In this document: piece by piece, positions 1 to 8,430 of the stretch
Numbering within the stretch: the first letter of the stretch is position 1
Layout of the letters: each line of letters starts with the position of its first letter
DNA from: Nocardia cyriacigeorgica
GTDB taxonomy: Bacteria > Actinomycetota > Actinomycetes > Mycobacteriales > Mycobacteriaceae
DNA length: 64,000 bases
Assembly: GCF_010858045.1 (NCBI RefSeq)
Contig: NZ_JAAGVC010000007.1
Span: 62,001 to 126,000 of the forward strand
Reading direction: 5' to 3'
Made by a program: the position numbers and the translations under genes
Notes under the pieces: generated by a model
What the model saw: only the letters and a program-made list of their open reading frames with translations
Databases searched by the model: none
What the model was told of the DNA's origin: nothing

Positions 1-82
1 GCGGTGGTGAGGCGGCGCGGATGTGGAAGGTTGCCGCCGTCACGTCGAACACGGCCAGTGCGCAGTCGTGGGACTCGTGGGC
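1..82. other. Left edge, no assignable gene
   Basis: This short stretch precedes the stop codon of the deacetylase. The minus strand stays open with high GC3 beyond that stop, so the N-terminal end of a further leftward gene may begin here. Too little is visible to name it or choose a frame. Confidence 0.3.
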
Positions 83-925
83 TCACATCTCCAGGTGGGT
101 GAGGTTCGTGCCCTCGGCCAGCAGTGTGCTCAATGCCGCGCGCACCCCCGCCGCCGTGCCCGACGCGGGGTGGTTGAGGTGGGCGAGGATGATGGCCCCG
201 TCGGGTGCGTGACGGATGTGGGTGGCGACGGTGTCGGGGGAGGCGGTCGCGCCGTAGTCGGCGTTGACGGCGAAGCCGGCGAGGCGGACGCCGAGGAGGC
301 CGGCGATCTCGACCGCGACATCGTCGTAGTGGGCGGTGCCGGCGCGGAACCAGGTGCTCGTCACGCCGAGTGTGTCGCGCAGGTAGCGGCGGTTGGTCTC
401 GATCTCGTTCACCACGCCCGCCGGATCCGCGGTGCCCGGGATTCCGTAGGCGGCGGCGCCGTTCACCGACAACGGCAGATGGCCGGTGCCGTGATTCTCC
501 AGCCGGAACAGTGGATCGGCGGCGAGAGCCGCGGCGACGGCCGGGTTAGCGGTCAGCCACCGGTGGTTGAGGAAAAGAGTTGCCGGGACACCGAATTCGC
601 GCAGCGTATCGAGGAGCCGATGGTCGACCGACGACCCGGATGGCCCGCCGCAGCCGTCGAAGGTCAGTGCCAGGGTGCGGCGGCCGGGCACGGTCGCGAC
701 GTGCGTCTGAATGCCGTGGATATGGGTGCCCCAGTGCCGCGGAGCGCGCCCGGCGAATCGGTGCGGTTCGAACGCGTGAGCCGGGCCGGTGTCGCTGCGT
801 GGCCGCCCCTCCGCCTGCGCCGCGCCGAGTGCGATCGGTGCGAGCGCACCCAATGCGAGAAACCGGCGTCGACCGACCGTGAACCCCGCCGATCCACCCG
901 AAAACCGCCGCTGAACCCGCACCAT
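83..925 (-). CDS. Tat-exported polysaccharide deacetylase-like protein (CE4/NodB fold)
   Basis: The 280-residue product should act on cell-wall or extracellular polysaccharide by de-N-acetylation. The N-terminus has a twin-arginine signal (RRRFLALG followed by a hydrophobic stretch), so export by Tat is likely. NodB-type motifs are visible: TLALTFDGCGG about residue 70 and NHGTGH about residue 140. The second Asp of the usual TFDD motif, a metal ligand, is Gly here, so activity or metal use may differ from classic CE4 enzymes. I chose ATG 925; an upstream in-frame extension to 1012 looks non-coding. The Shine-Dalgarno GGGAGGA nearly abuts this ATG, so GTG at 922 is an alternative. A decayed partial copy of the same gene lies at about 2198-2335. 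Confidence 0.8.
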   Translation of the reverse strand: MVRVQRRFSGGSAGFTVGRRRFLALGALAPIALGAAQAEGRPRSDTGPAHAFEPHRFAGRAPRHWGTHIHGIQTHVATVPGRRTLALTFDGCGGPSGSSVDHRLLDTLREFGVPATLFLNHRWLTANPAVAAALAADPLFRLENHGTGHLPLSVNGAAAYGIPGTADPAGVVNEIETNRRYLRDTLGVTSTWFRAGTAHYDDVAVEIAGLLGVRLAGFAVNADYGATASPDTVATHIRHAPDGAIILAHLNHPASGTAAGVRAALSTLLAEGTNLTHLEM

Positions 926-1173
926 TCCTCCCTGTGATGTCGAGCCACTTCCGATACACACACGCCCCGGTCGGCCTGTCGTGCACGACCTTTCCCGGCA
1001 GGCGAGTGACACCGCCCCGGCCCTCCGAGGGGTGTTCCGGGCAGCGCGAGATTACCGTGTGCCACGGGAAGAACTGAGCGGGACCAGGCACCCACATCGG
1101 GGCGGCCATCCCAGCATTGGGGGTCTCGTCATTGCCGAGCATTCGACTGCGGTGCGGCCCCCATGAGGGCGGC

Positions 1174-1665
1174 CTACCGAGCCCGCGCGGCGAAGACCTC
1201 GCGCGCAAGCGAGTCGGCGGACTCGATGATCGCTTCGAGATTCGCGCGCAACTCGCGGAGGTCGTCGGCGCCGAGGAGCCTCGCCAAGGCTTCCTCGACG
1301 GCGGGCACGGTGGATTGGGCGATGGCGATCACCTGTTTGCCCCGGTCGGTGGGGACGACGAGTTTCGCGCGGCGGTCGCTGGGATCGGGCTCTCGGGTGA
1401 CGTAGGCGTGGGCTTCGAGGTGGGCGACGAGTTCGGCCATCGCCTGTTTGGTCATCTGCGCTCGCTCGGCCAAGGCGCTGACCGTGGTGCCGGTGTCGTC
1501 GAGGTGCTGGAACACCACGCCATGTGCGGCCCGGATCGCCTCGTGGCCCGCCGCCGCGAGGCGGGCCAGGGCCAGATCGTTGAGCACGGTGAACGCATCG
1601 CGTAACAGCACCGCGGTATTCGAGGGCCGCGGACTGCCGTCCGTGATGGGCCGAGTCGTTGACAT
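1174..1665 (-). CDS. MarR family transcriptional regulator
   Basis: A 163-residue winged-helix regulator. The central region (about residues 60-105) reads as a MarR DNA-binding domain, with a recognition helix around TKQAMAELV and a wing with DPSDRRAKLV, the typical MarR wing signature. AGGAGG sits 7 bp before ATG 1665. It is divergent from a cupin gene, and the shared gap contains two palindromes, so it probably represses itself and the cupin. The ligand is unknown. Confidence 0.9.
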   Translation of the reverse strand: MSTTRPITDGSPRPSNTAVLLRDAFTVLNDLALARLAAAGHEAIRAAHGVVFQHLDDTGTTVSALAERAQMTKQAMAELVAHLEAHAYVTREPDPSDRRAKLVVPTDRGKQVIAIAQSTVPAVEEALARLLGADDLRELRANLEAIIESADSLAREVFAARAR

Positions 1666-1666
1666 C

Positions 1667-1695
1667 GACAGGCCTCCTGTCTATCGTTGACGATA
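1667..1695. promoter_or_regulatory. Tandem palindromes between marR and cupin (candidate operators)
   Basis: Two inverted repeats fill the divergent gap. GACAGG-N3-CCTGTC is at 1667-1681 and TATCGT-TG-ACGATA at 1682-1695. Both have perfect 6-bp arms. The first also contains the MarR gene's ribosome-binding site, so it may be partly coincidental. MarR binding is inferred from position only. Confidence 0.5.
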
Positions 1696-2174
1696 TGGAC
1701 ATGCTACCTGTCGATCGCTCGAACGTTGAATGCTGGCAGCTCGGAACCGACCGGATCGCGGTGCTGGCGACCTGCGCCCAGACCCGGGGAGATCTCTTCG
1801 CTGTGGAGATCACGATGCCGCCCGGTGGTGGCCCGCCCGTCATGCACCGTCACGAACCCAGTGAGGTCTATTACGTCCTCGCTGGTGAGTTCACCTTCTA
1901 CATCGGTGAGCCGGACGGCGTCGTCCGGCGGCGGGCCGGAGTGGGGGAGGTCGTTCCGCTCGCGGGCGGGACGCCGCACACGATTCGCAACGAAACATCC
2001 TCCGACGCAGTTGCTTTCGCTGTACACACGCCCGGAGGCGTCATGGAGCGGTTCACCCGGGCCGCCGCCGCACTCGCGGCCGGCTCGGAGCAACCGGATC
2101 TCGACCAGGTCCTCGCCCTGGCCCATGAACACGGCATCGAGATGCTGGGTCCGGTGCCTGCGGAGTGCGTGTAG
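1695..2174 (+). CDS. Cupin-domain protein
   Basis: The product (159 residues from this ATG) is a single-domain cupin. It carries the metal-binding cupin motif 1 around PPVMHRHEPSEVYYVLAGEF (two His, then Glu) and motif 2 near PLAGGTPHTIRN (final His). Family members bind a metal and act as small dioxygenases, isomerases or sensors; the substrate cannot be read from sequence. No clear ribosome-binding site is visible. ATG 1701 is an alternative, because the palindrome at 1682-1695 overlaps the first A. It is divergently paired with the MarR gene. Confidence 0.8.
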   Translation: MDMLPVDRSNVECWQLGTDRIAVLATCAQTRGDLFAVEITMPPGGGPPVMHRHEPSEVYYVLAGEFTFYIGEPDGVVRRRAGVGEVVPLAGGTPHTIRNETSSDAVAFAVHTPGGVMERFTRAAAALAAGSEQPDLDQVLALAHEHGIEMLGPVPAECV

Positions 2175-2197
2175 GCAGCATCCGCTGTGTCACCGGG

Positions 2198-2335
2198 TCG
2201 TGCGGGCAACGGGTCGACGGCCACCGCGGCGGCGATCGCCGGATTCGCGGTCAGCCACCGAGAGGCTGGGGGCAGTGTTGCGGGTACCCCGAATTCGCGC
2301 AGCGTGTCGAGGATGGTCGACCGCCGACCCGTATG
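2198..2335 (-). pseudogene. Decayed fragment of a polysaccharide deacetylase gene
   Basis: On the minus strand one frame reads LDTLREFGVPATL, then RWLTANPAIAAA and VDPL. The intact deacetylase at 83-925 has LDTLREFGVPATL, RWLTANPAVAAA and ADPL in the same order and spacing. DNA identity is also evident (for example CCGAATTCGCGCAGCGT shared with 591-607). The fragment covers only about 45 codons. Upstream of LDT the match to SSVDHR continues but is broken by a small deletion that shifts the frame. This is a relic of a duplicated deacetylase gene. Confidence 0.8.
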
Positions 2336-2342
2336 TCTTCGG

Positions 2343-3218
2343 CTAGCTCACCGCACTCCTGTTGCCGGCAGCGGTAAATGCGGATGCGTGATCGGCGGCC
2401 CACTCCGCGTAAGTACGCGGCGCCCGGCCGAGGACCTGGCGGACATCGTCGGTGACGACGGCATTGCGGCCCTCGAGTACATAACGTTGACCGGCGAGTA
2501 CGCCATCGATGTACTCGCTGGTCATGCCGGCCTCCTGCATGTGCCGGCGGGCGGTGTGCTCCGGAATGTCGGCGACGAGGACCTCGCGGCCGAGCGCTGC
2601 ACCGAGAATCGCGGCCTGGTCCGGGACGCTGAGCAGTTCGGCGCCGGTGAGGGTGTAGGTACGTCCGGAATGTCCGTCTGCCGTCAGAGCTTCGACGGCC
2701 ACCGCGGCGATATCGCGTGGATCGATGATGCCCTGCGTGGCCGTACCGGTGAGGTTCGGTGCCGGCTGCCCGGCACGCAGGGCATCGGCCCAGCGCAGCG
2801 TGTTGGAAGCAAAGGAGCTGGGGCGCAAGATGGTCCACTCCAGGCCGCTGTCGCGGACCGCCTGCTCGCCGGGTAGATGCCAGGTGCCGACCCGGCCGAG
2901 CGCGGGATCGCCGGTGCCTATCGCGGAGAGCTTCACGATGCGCTGCACTCCGGCGGATACCGCGGTGGCGATGAGGGCGCGGTCGGTATCGATATCGTCG
3001 GGGCCGAGTACGCCGACGAGGAAGACGGCGTGGGTCCCGGTCATCGCCGCGGACATGGACGCGGGATCGGTGTAGTCGCCGCGCACCACCTCTATGCCGG
3101 CCGGGACGGTGGCACGGTCGGGGTCGCGTGTCACCGCACGGGCCTTGTCGCCGCGTGCGGCCAATTGCCGCAGGATCTCACTGCCGATGGTGCCGGTCGC
3201 GCCGGTTACGAGAATCAT
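2343..3218 (-). CDS. NmrA-like / atypical SDR NAD(P)-binding protein
   Basis: A 291-residue Rossmann-fold protein. The N-terminal ILVTGATGTIGSEIL is the GxxGxxG dinucleotide-binding motif of atypical SDRs. DYTDPASM and FLVGVLGPDD follow as in NmrA/HSCARG and QorB relatives. No YxxxK catalytic pair is obvious, as is usual in this subgroup, so it may be an NAD(P)H-sensing or quinone-reductase-like protein. ATG 3218 is used; ATG 3227 adds three residues. It is divergent from an AraC regulator that may control it. Confidence 0.82.
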   Translation of the reverse strand: MILVTGATGTIGSEILRQLAARGDKARAVTRDPDRATVPAGIEVVRGDYTDPASMSAAMTGTHAVFLVGVLGPDDIDTDRALIATAVSAGVQRIVKLSAIGTGDPALGRVGTWHLPGEQAVRDSGLEWTILRPSSFASNTLRWADALRAGQPAPNLTGTATQGIIDPRDIAAVAVEALTADGHSGRTYTLTGAELLSVPDQAAILGAALGREVLVADIPEHTARRHMQEAGMTSEYIDGVLAGQRYVLEGRNAVVTDDVRQVLGRAPRTYAEWAADHASAFTAAGNRSAVS

Positions 3219-3249
3219 GCTGACCATCGTGACGGCTCGATGACCTGGA

Positions 3250-3298
3250 ACTATAGGAATATTCGGCACACTCGCCGCGTAGGGAATCGGGCTAGTGT
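3250..3298. promoter_or_regulatory. Divergent promoters for the NmrA-like gene and araC-type gene
   Basis: Leftward, a near-consensus -10 TATAGT (plus-strand 3250-3255) lies about 30 bp from the NmrA-like start. Rightward, TAGTGT (3293-3298) lies 6 bp before the GTG at 3305, so the AraC-type transcript is probably leaderless. No strong operator palindrome is seen. Confidence 0.45.
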
Positions 3299-3304
3299 GG
3301 TCGG

Positions 3305-4114
3305 GTGACCAGAGCAGCGACACTCGCGCGGAACCTCGACCTGCTGGAGTCGAGTGTGCCGGTGCCGGAGTCATTGCGGCCGTGGCTGATCGACCTGGGG
3401 CGGATTCCGACGGTCACCGACCTGAACGGGGCGTTCGTCTATACCCCGCACGCCTTGACGTCGGTGGTGCTGCGAACCGAGACTGCGGGGCGCAGCGAGG
3501 CGTTCGTGGTGGGGCCGCAGACTCGCGCGTCGTATTCGATGCCCGACAAGCCCGGCGGCTGCCTGCGTATTCGATTGGCTCCGGGCACTACTCAGCAGTT
3601 GCTCGGTGTTCGCGCCGCGGAACTCGCCGACGGCGTATTCGCCCTCGCTGATATGCCCGGTGCGGTAGGTGTACTCGCCAACGAGTTGGCACATCGGCCG
3701 GCAGTGGACGTGCTGTCGTTTCTGGAAGAAGCTCTTCCGCAATATGTTTCGGAGACGGATACGCAGCGTTCCCATCGTCGCCTGCTGCGGGACGCCGTCG
3801 AGGTGATCGGCAGCGGCGCAGCCCCGGCGATACCGGATCTCGCTGCGGAGCTCACGGTGAGCGAGCGCCAGCTGCGCAATCTCTTCGCGACGGGTATCGG
3901 TGTGTCGCCCAAGCACTTCGAGCGGATCTGCCGAGTGCGCGGCGTTCTCGCGCAGACTGGTGCTTCGCCATGGTCAGAGGTGGCCGTCGCCGCGGGCTAC
4001 TACGACCAATCACATCTGTCCGCCGACTTCCGGTCATTGATGGGCGTACCACCGGCCACCTTCTTCCGAGGCGAGCTGCCCGCGCCGACCGCTTGCCGGA
4101 GTCCGAACCGGTAG
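3305..4114 (+). CDS. AraC family transcriptional regulator
   Basis: A 269-residue protein. The C-terminal third has two helix-turn-helix units of the AraC/XylS type: LAAELTVSERQLRNLFATGIGVSPKHFERI about residues 178-207, then VAVAAGYYDQSHLSADFRSLMGVPPATF. The N-terminal part (ligand or dimer region, about residues 20-140) resembles actinobacterial DUF6597-like sensory domains but is not diagnostic. It is divergent from the NmrA-like gene and convergent with the mycolyltransferase gene. GTG 3305 has no Shine-Dalgarno and probably starts a leaderless mRNA. Confidence 0.88.
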   Translation: MTRAATLARNLDLLESSVPVPESLRPWLIDLGRIPTVTDLNGAFVYTPHALTSVVLRTETAGRSEAFVVGPQTRASYSMPDKPGGCLRIRLAPGTTQQLLGVRAAELADGVFALADMPGAVGVLANELAHRPAVDVLSFLEEALPQYVSETDTQRSHRRLLRDAVEVIGSGAAPAIPDLAAELTVSERQLRNLFATGIGVSPKHFERICRVRGVLAQTGASPWSEVAVAAGYYDQSHLSADFRSLMGVPPATFFRGELPAPTACRSPNR

Positions 4115-4141
4115 GGGCTGGGGCGCTCCGCTCGACAGCGG

Positions 4142-5182
4142 TCACTCGTTCAACGCCGTACGGAACAACTCCCAGGACCGATGCAGATCCTGCTCCCAAT
4201 ACCCCCACGAGTGGGTCCCGGTGTCGCGGAAGTCGAAGGTGGCGGGAATCTGCAAGTCGCGCAAGCGGTCGCGGAGCTGGTGGGTGCAGATGTTGGTGAC
4301 CTGTTCGAGAGGGGCTCCGAAGAGCAGTTGGTAGGCGAGGCCGAGAGGGTCGCCTGCGCTGGTGAGGTTGTCGAGGGGGCCGGGGAGTCCGGTGCCGGTG
4401 GAGACGTAGATGGCGGTGCCGCGGAGGTCGGCGGCGTGCAGGTAGGGGTCTTTGGCGGCCCACACCTCGCGGCCCGCGCCCCACATGTTGGCCGGGTTGC
4501 CGCCGTTACTGGCGACCACCGCGGTGATCAGGGCGCGGCCGGTGAGGTCGCTGGTCTGCACGCAGCCGCTGTAGGAGCCGACGGCGCGGTAGAGCTCGGG
4601 CGCGGCCAACGCCAGCTGGAAGACCGCGGTCCCCGCCATGGAGATGCCTGCGATGGCGTTCTTTCCGATGCCCTTGAACGCGCTGTCGATGATGGGTGGC
4701 AATTCCTCGGTGAGGAAGGTGGTCCATCGTTGCTTGCCCAGCACCGGGTCGACGGCGCGCCAGTCGGCGAAATAGCTGCCGCGCCCGCCCATCGGGACGA
4801 CGAGGGTCACCTGTTCGTCGGCGAAGAAGTCGACGATATCGGTCGAGTTGGCCCAGTGCCGGTCGGCGCCACCGTCGGCGCCGTTGAGCAGATACAGCAC
4901 CGGTGCGGGTTCGGAAGTGCGTGGCGCCGGCCGCACTTTCACGGTGATGTCGGTGTCCATCGCGGTGGAGTGCACGCGCAGGTCGAGCATCCGGTCGGCG
5001 CCCTCGGCGATGCTGACGATCCGCGAACCATCGGGGGCCTGCTGTGTTCCGTCCGGAATCGGCACGGACTCGGGTGCGCCGATCGCGATGGCCGGATCCG
5101 CGGCGGCGCAGAGGGCGGCCACGGATGCCAGCACGCTCATCACGCGCAGCCGGACGCGACCTCGCGCGCAGCCGTTGCCCAC
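4142..5182 (-). CDS. Secreted mycolyltransferase (antigen 85 / esterase D family)
   Basis: The protein transfers mycolic acids between trehalose mycolates or onto arabinogalactan in the cell envelope. The start is GTG 5182, with GGAGGT about 6 bp upstream. This yields a charged n-region, a hydrophobic core and an AIA-like cleavage region, so it is secreted. The alpha/beta-hydrolase nucleophile is in GISMAGTA, and the C-terminal catalytic His is in GTHSWGYWEQDL, both typical of antigen 85. The length (346 residues) is normal. A paralogue lies at 24483-25535. Longer in-frame extension to 5335 is unlikely to be translated. Confidence 0.9.
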   Translation of the reverse strand: MGNGCARGRVRLRVMSVLASVAALCAAADPAIAIGAPESVPIPDGTQQAPDGSRIVSIAEGADRMLDLRVHSTAMDTDITVKVRPAPRTSEPAPVLYLLNGADGGADRHWANSTDIVDFFADEQVTLVVPMGGRGSYFADWRAVDPVLGKQRWTTFLTEELPPIIDSAFKGIGKNAIAGISMAGTAVFQLALAAPELYRAVGSYSGCVQTSDLTGRALITAVVASNGGNPANMWGAGREVWAAKDPYLHAADLRGTAIYVSTGTGLPGPLDNLTSAGDPLGLAYQLLFGAPLEQVTNICTHQLRDRLRDLQIPATFDFRDTGTHSWGYWEQDLHRSWELFRTALNE

Positions 5183-5335
5183 CGGACACCTCCGAAATCC
5201 AGCCTGTAGCTGGGGTCGACGGTAGGGGAGCGGGGTTGCGGCGTCCGAGGATCGGGGATTTGTTGGGAACCTCGCCAGGGTCGCGGCCAATCCGCTGGGC
5301 CGGATCACAAGACCGGTGCGGCGCAGCGCCATCAC

Positions 5336-5559
5336 TTCGCCCGGCAGCGGGAAACCCGGCCTTCGGCAGGCAGGCAGCCAGCGCTTCTTGACGCGCTGAC
5401 GCGGCGACGTTTGCCGATCACCATGGACGCCGCGGGACTCAACGGCACATCGGCCTGCCGCTCGCCGGCCGCAGCGTGCCTACGCCACCCGCGAGCACCG
5501 GCTCCGCCGCCTCGGGAAATACCGGTCAAGGCCTCGGGCGGCTCGGCGTCCTGCGCCTC
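5336..5559. other. Gap between mycolyltransferase and hxlR-type gene
   Basis: About 220 bp with no convincing gene, promoter or repeat. A minus-strand open frame at 5332-5529 has unusual Ser/Arg/Gly-rich composition and no ribosome-binding site; I regard it as non-coding. Confidence 0.4.
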
Positions 5560-6141
5560 TCAGGCACGACTCTGCGCCAGCACATCGCCCAGCGTACGAG
5601 TGCCCCTGACGATCTCGGTGACCGCTTCCAGATCCAGCCGCACCTCGAGATCCGGATCCTCGGCCGCACCGTCGTGATGGGTGAGGCCGGTGTCGGTGAT
5701 CACGTAGTGGAACGTCGTCTCGCCGATGTGCACGGTGACCGTCCCGGCCGGAAGATGTTCGGCGACAGCGCGTCCGAGCGGCAGCGCGAACCAGTGCGCG
5801 CGGACGGCGTCGGTGCTGCGGCGCTCACCCAACAGCGGAGTGCCCCACACCGAGAGCGCTTCCAGTACCGGCCGCAGCCGCGCCCCGGCGTCGGTGAGTT
5901 CGTACATGGCCGTGGTCGCGCGCGGTCCTACCCGGCGCCGGGTGAGAATCCCGTCGCGTTCGAGGTCTTTGAGCCGGGCGGCGAGCACATCGGTGCTGAT
6001 GCCGGGCAGATCGGCGAACAGGTCGCTGTAGCGGCGCGGGCCCGCGGTGAGTTCCCGGACGACCAGCAGATTCCAGCGGTCCCCGACAACCTCGAGCGCG
6101 CGGCTCACCGCACAGTGATGGTCGTAACTTCGGCGTGGCAC
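5560..6141 (-). CDS. HxlR-type winged-helix regulator with C-terminal SCP2-like domain
   Basis: This 193-residue protein begins with an HxlR winged helix (CAVSRALEVVGDRWNLLVVRELTAGPRRYSDL, then LKDLERDGILTRR). Its C-terminal half (about residues 115-193) resembles the SCP-2/sterol-carrier-like domain that often follows HxlR domains in actinobacteria and could hold a hydrophobic ligand. The start codon is GTG 6141 with no Shine-Dalgarno. It faces the aminotransferase gene, and two operator copies lie between them. Confidence 0.88.
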   Translation of the reverse strand: MPRRSYDHHCAVSRALEVVGDRWNLLVVRELTAGPRRYSDLFADLPGISTDVLAARLKDLERDGILTRRRVGPRATTAMYELTDAGARLRPVLEALSVWGTPLLGERRSTDAVRAHWFALPLGRAVAEHLPAGTVTVHIGETTFHYVITDTGLTHHDGAAEDPDLEVRLDLEAVTEIVRGTRTLGDVLAQSRA

Positions 6142-6160
6142 TCGGCCACTCTAACGCAGG

Positions 6161-6199
6161 ACTTGGAAAATCAAAGTGCATACTTGGGATTTCCAAGTA
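6161..6199. promoter_or_regulatory. Twin operators for the HxlR-type regulator
   Basis: Site 1 is ACTTGG-AAAAT-CAAAGT (6161-6177, one mismatch). Site 2 is TACTTGG-GATTT-CCAAGTA (6181-6199, perfect 7-bp arms). Both have the same 5-bp spacer, and their centres are 21 bp apart, two helical turns, as expected for cooperative dimer binding on one DNA face. The sites lie between the divergent HxlR and aminotransferase genes. Binding by HxlR is inferred. Confidence 0.75.
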
Positions 6200-6233
6200 C
6201 AGTAGCGGCAGCCGTATCGAGAAGAGGATGTCC

Positions 6234-7445
6234 ATGCAGGTCAAGCAGTCGAGCAAGTTGTCGGGAGTGTCGTACGAGATTCGTGGCCCGGTGGCCGAGC
6301 ATGCCGCGCGGTTGGAAGCCGAGGGACATCACGTCGTCAAGCTCAATACCGGCAACCCGCTGCCGTTCGGCTTCGAAGCGCCCGAGGAGATCTTGCAGGA
6401 CATCGTGCGGACACTGCCGAATTCGAGTGGGTACTCGAGCTCCAAGGGTCTGCTGTCGGCTCGGCGGGCGGTCGTGCAGTACTACCAGACGCTCGGGCTG
6501 CCCGATGTCGGCGTCGAGGAGGTATTCCTCGGCAACGGCGTCTCCGAACTGATCATGATGGCCATGACGGCGCTGCTGGAAAACGGCGACGAAGTGCTGG
6601 TTCCCGCACCGGATTTCCCGCTGTGGACCGCCGCCACCGCGCTCAACGGCGGCAGGCCGGTGCACTACATGTGTGACGAATCCGCCGACTGGTTCCCCGA
6701 CGTCGCCGATATCGAGTCCAAGATCACCGAACGGACCCGCGCGATCGTCATCATCAACCCGAACAACCCCACCGGCGCGGTGTATTCGCAGGACGTGCTG
6801 CGCGACATTCTCGAAGTGGCTCGCCGCCACAATCTGATCGTGTTCTCCGACGAGATCTACGACAAGATCTACTACGACGGCGGCACCCACACCGCGACCG
6901 CCGCCTTGGCGCCCGATCTACTGTGCCTGACCTTCTCGGGCCTGTCCAAGGGCTACCGCTGCGCCGGTTTCCGGTCCGGCTGGATGGTGGTGTCGGGCCC
7001 CACCCAGCACGCCGCGAACTACCTGGAGGGGCTGACCATGCTCGCCGGTCTGCGCCTGTGCGCGAATGTTCCCGGCCAGCAGGTGATCCAGGCCGCGCTC
7101 GGCGGACATCAGAGCATCTACGATCTCACCCTGCCCGGCGGCCGGCTGCGGGAGCAGCGCGATCGCGCGTGGGAGGCGCTCAACGCCATCCCGGGCATTT
7201 CGTGCGTGAAGCCACAGGGCGCGCTCTACGCCTTCCCCAAAATCGACCTGGACGTCTATCCGATCGTCGACGACGAGAAGCTGGTGCTGGATCTGCTGCT
7301 GCAGGAGAAGCTGCACATCGTGCAGGGCACCGGATTCAATTGGCCGCGTCCGGATCACTTCCGCATCGTCACCCTCCCGCACGCCGACGACCTCGAGGCC
7401 ATCATCGAACGCATCGGACGGTTCCTGGCGACCTACCGGCAGTAG
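6234..7445 (+). CDS. PLP-dependent aminotransferase, alanine-transaminase type (AlaA/AspC-like)
   Basis: A fold-type I aminotransferase, probably converting alanine and 2-oxoglutarate to pyruvate and glutamate in the cytosol. Visible motifs are TGNPLPFGF, IINPNNPTGAVYS, FSDEIYDKIYYD and the PLP-lysine motif SGLSKGYRCAGFRSGW. The C-terminal FRIVTLP contains the carboxylate-binding Arg. The length of about 403 residues is standard. ATG 6234 is preferred because AGAGG lies about 6 bp upstream; ATG 6228 is too close. Control by the divergent HxlR regulator is likely from the operators just upstream. Not all catalytic assignments within the AlaA/AspC group are certain. Confidence 0.92.
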   Translation: MQVKQSSKLSGVSYEIRGPVAEHAARLEAEGHHVVKLNTGNPLPFGFEAPEEILQDIVRTLPNSSGYSSSKGLLSARRAVVQYYQTLGLPDVGVEEVFLGNGVSELIMMAMTALLENGDEVLVPAPDFPLWTAATALNGGRPVHYMCDESADWFPDVADIESKITERTRAIVIINPNNPTGAVYSQDVLRDILEVARRHNLIVFSDEIYDKIYYDGGTHTATAALAPDLLCLTFSGLSKGYRCAGFRSGWMVVSGPTQHAANYLEGLTMLAGLRLCANVPGQQVIQAALGGHQSIYDLTLPGGRLREQRDRAWEALNAIPGISCVKPQGALYAFPKIDLDVYPIVDDEKLVLDLLLQEKLHIVQGTGFNWPRPDHFRIVTLPHADDLEAIIERIGRFLATYRQ

Positions 7446-7578
7446 GGCAGTAGGAGTACCTGGTCGACGAGCGCCCGCCGCGCACCGACTCGCCCGTCGC
7501 CGTGATGTTCACTGTCCACCGATCGCGACCGGCGTGCCGAGCCCGGTGCCGGCTACCTCCCGCTCATACGATCGACCC

Positions 7579-8430
7579 ATGAGCGAACTGATCGCAGTCA
7601 GTGGGGCGACGGGGGCGATCGGGGGACGGGTGGCGCGCAGGCTGGCGTCCGCGGGCATCGAGCAGCGACTGCTCGGCCGCAATGCCGCGCGAGCGCCGCG
7701 GTTACCCGGCGCGCATTTCATCGCCGCGGATTACGCCGATCCGGCGAGCGTGCGCGCGGCGCTCGAGGGTGTGCGCACCTTCCTGTTCGTCTCGGCGAGC
7801 GAGTCGCGTGAGCGGGCCGATCAGCAGCGGGCCGTGGTGGGCGCGGCGGTCGACGCGGGCGTGCGCCGCATCGTCTACATCTCCTTCGTCGGCGCCGCAC
7901 CCGAATGCACCTTCACCTTCGGCCGCGACCACTGGTGGACCGAGCAGGAAATCCGCTCCAGCGGGCTGGATTTCACCTTCCTGCGGGACAATTTCTACCA
8001 GGACATGCTTCCCCTGCTGGCCGGTACGGACGGGGTCATCCGCGGCCCAGCCGGTGACGGCCGGATCGGCGCCGTCGCGCGCGACGATGTCGCCGACGTG
8101 GCGGCGGCAGTGCTCACCGGCACCGGCCACGACGGCCACACCTACGACGTCACCGGCCCGCGCGCGATCACCCTGACCGAGGCCGCCGCCATGATCAGCG
8201 AGGCGACCGGCCGCACCGTCACCTACCAGTCCGAATCGCTCGACGAGGCGTATGCGAGCCGTGCCGGTTACGGCGCCGAGGACTGGGAGGTCGCCGGCTG
8301 GGTGAGCTCGTATCAGGCCATGGCCACCGGCGAACTGGACGTCGTCACCGATACCGTGCCACGGATCACCGGTCGTCCCGCCAAGGATTTCGCGGAACTC
8401 CTGGCCGAAACCGCGCAGCGCGCGGACTGA
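7579..8430 (+). CDS. QorB/NmrA-like NAD(P)-binding oxidoreductase
   Basis: This 283-residue atypical SDR starts with LIAVSGATGAIGGRVARRL, the NAD(P)-binding motif. FLFVSASESRERADQQ and RIVYISFVGAAPECTFTFGRDHWWTEQEIRSSGLDFTFLR follow, as in the NAD(P)H:quinone oxidoreductase QorB subgroup. It is likely a cytosolic quinone reductase or redox sensor. ATG 7579 begins right at the Rossmann motif; the frame upstream looks non-coding. It stands alone between the aminotransferase and Clp genes. Confidence 0.82.
   Translation: MSELIAVSGATGAIGGRVARRLASAGIEQRLLGRNAARAPRLPGAHFIAADYADPASVRAALEGVRTFLFVSASESRERADQQRAVVGAAVDAGVRRIVYISFVGAAPECTFTFGRDHWWTEQEIRSSGLDFTFLRDNFYQDMLPLLAGTDGVIRGPAGDGRIGAVARDDVADVAAAVLTGTGHDGHTYDVTGPRAITLTEAAAMISEATGRTVTYQSESLDEAYASRAGYGAEDWEVAGWVSSYQAMATGELDVVTDTVPRITGRPAKDFAELLAETAQRAD

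Noticed and set aside
4181..5209. Long plus-strand open frame opposite the mycolyltransferase
   Set aside because: It mirrors the antisense codon pattern of a well-supported antigen 85 gene, has no ribosome-binding site and no domain.
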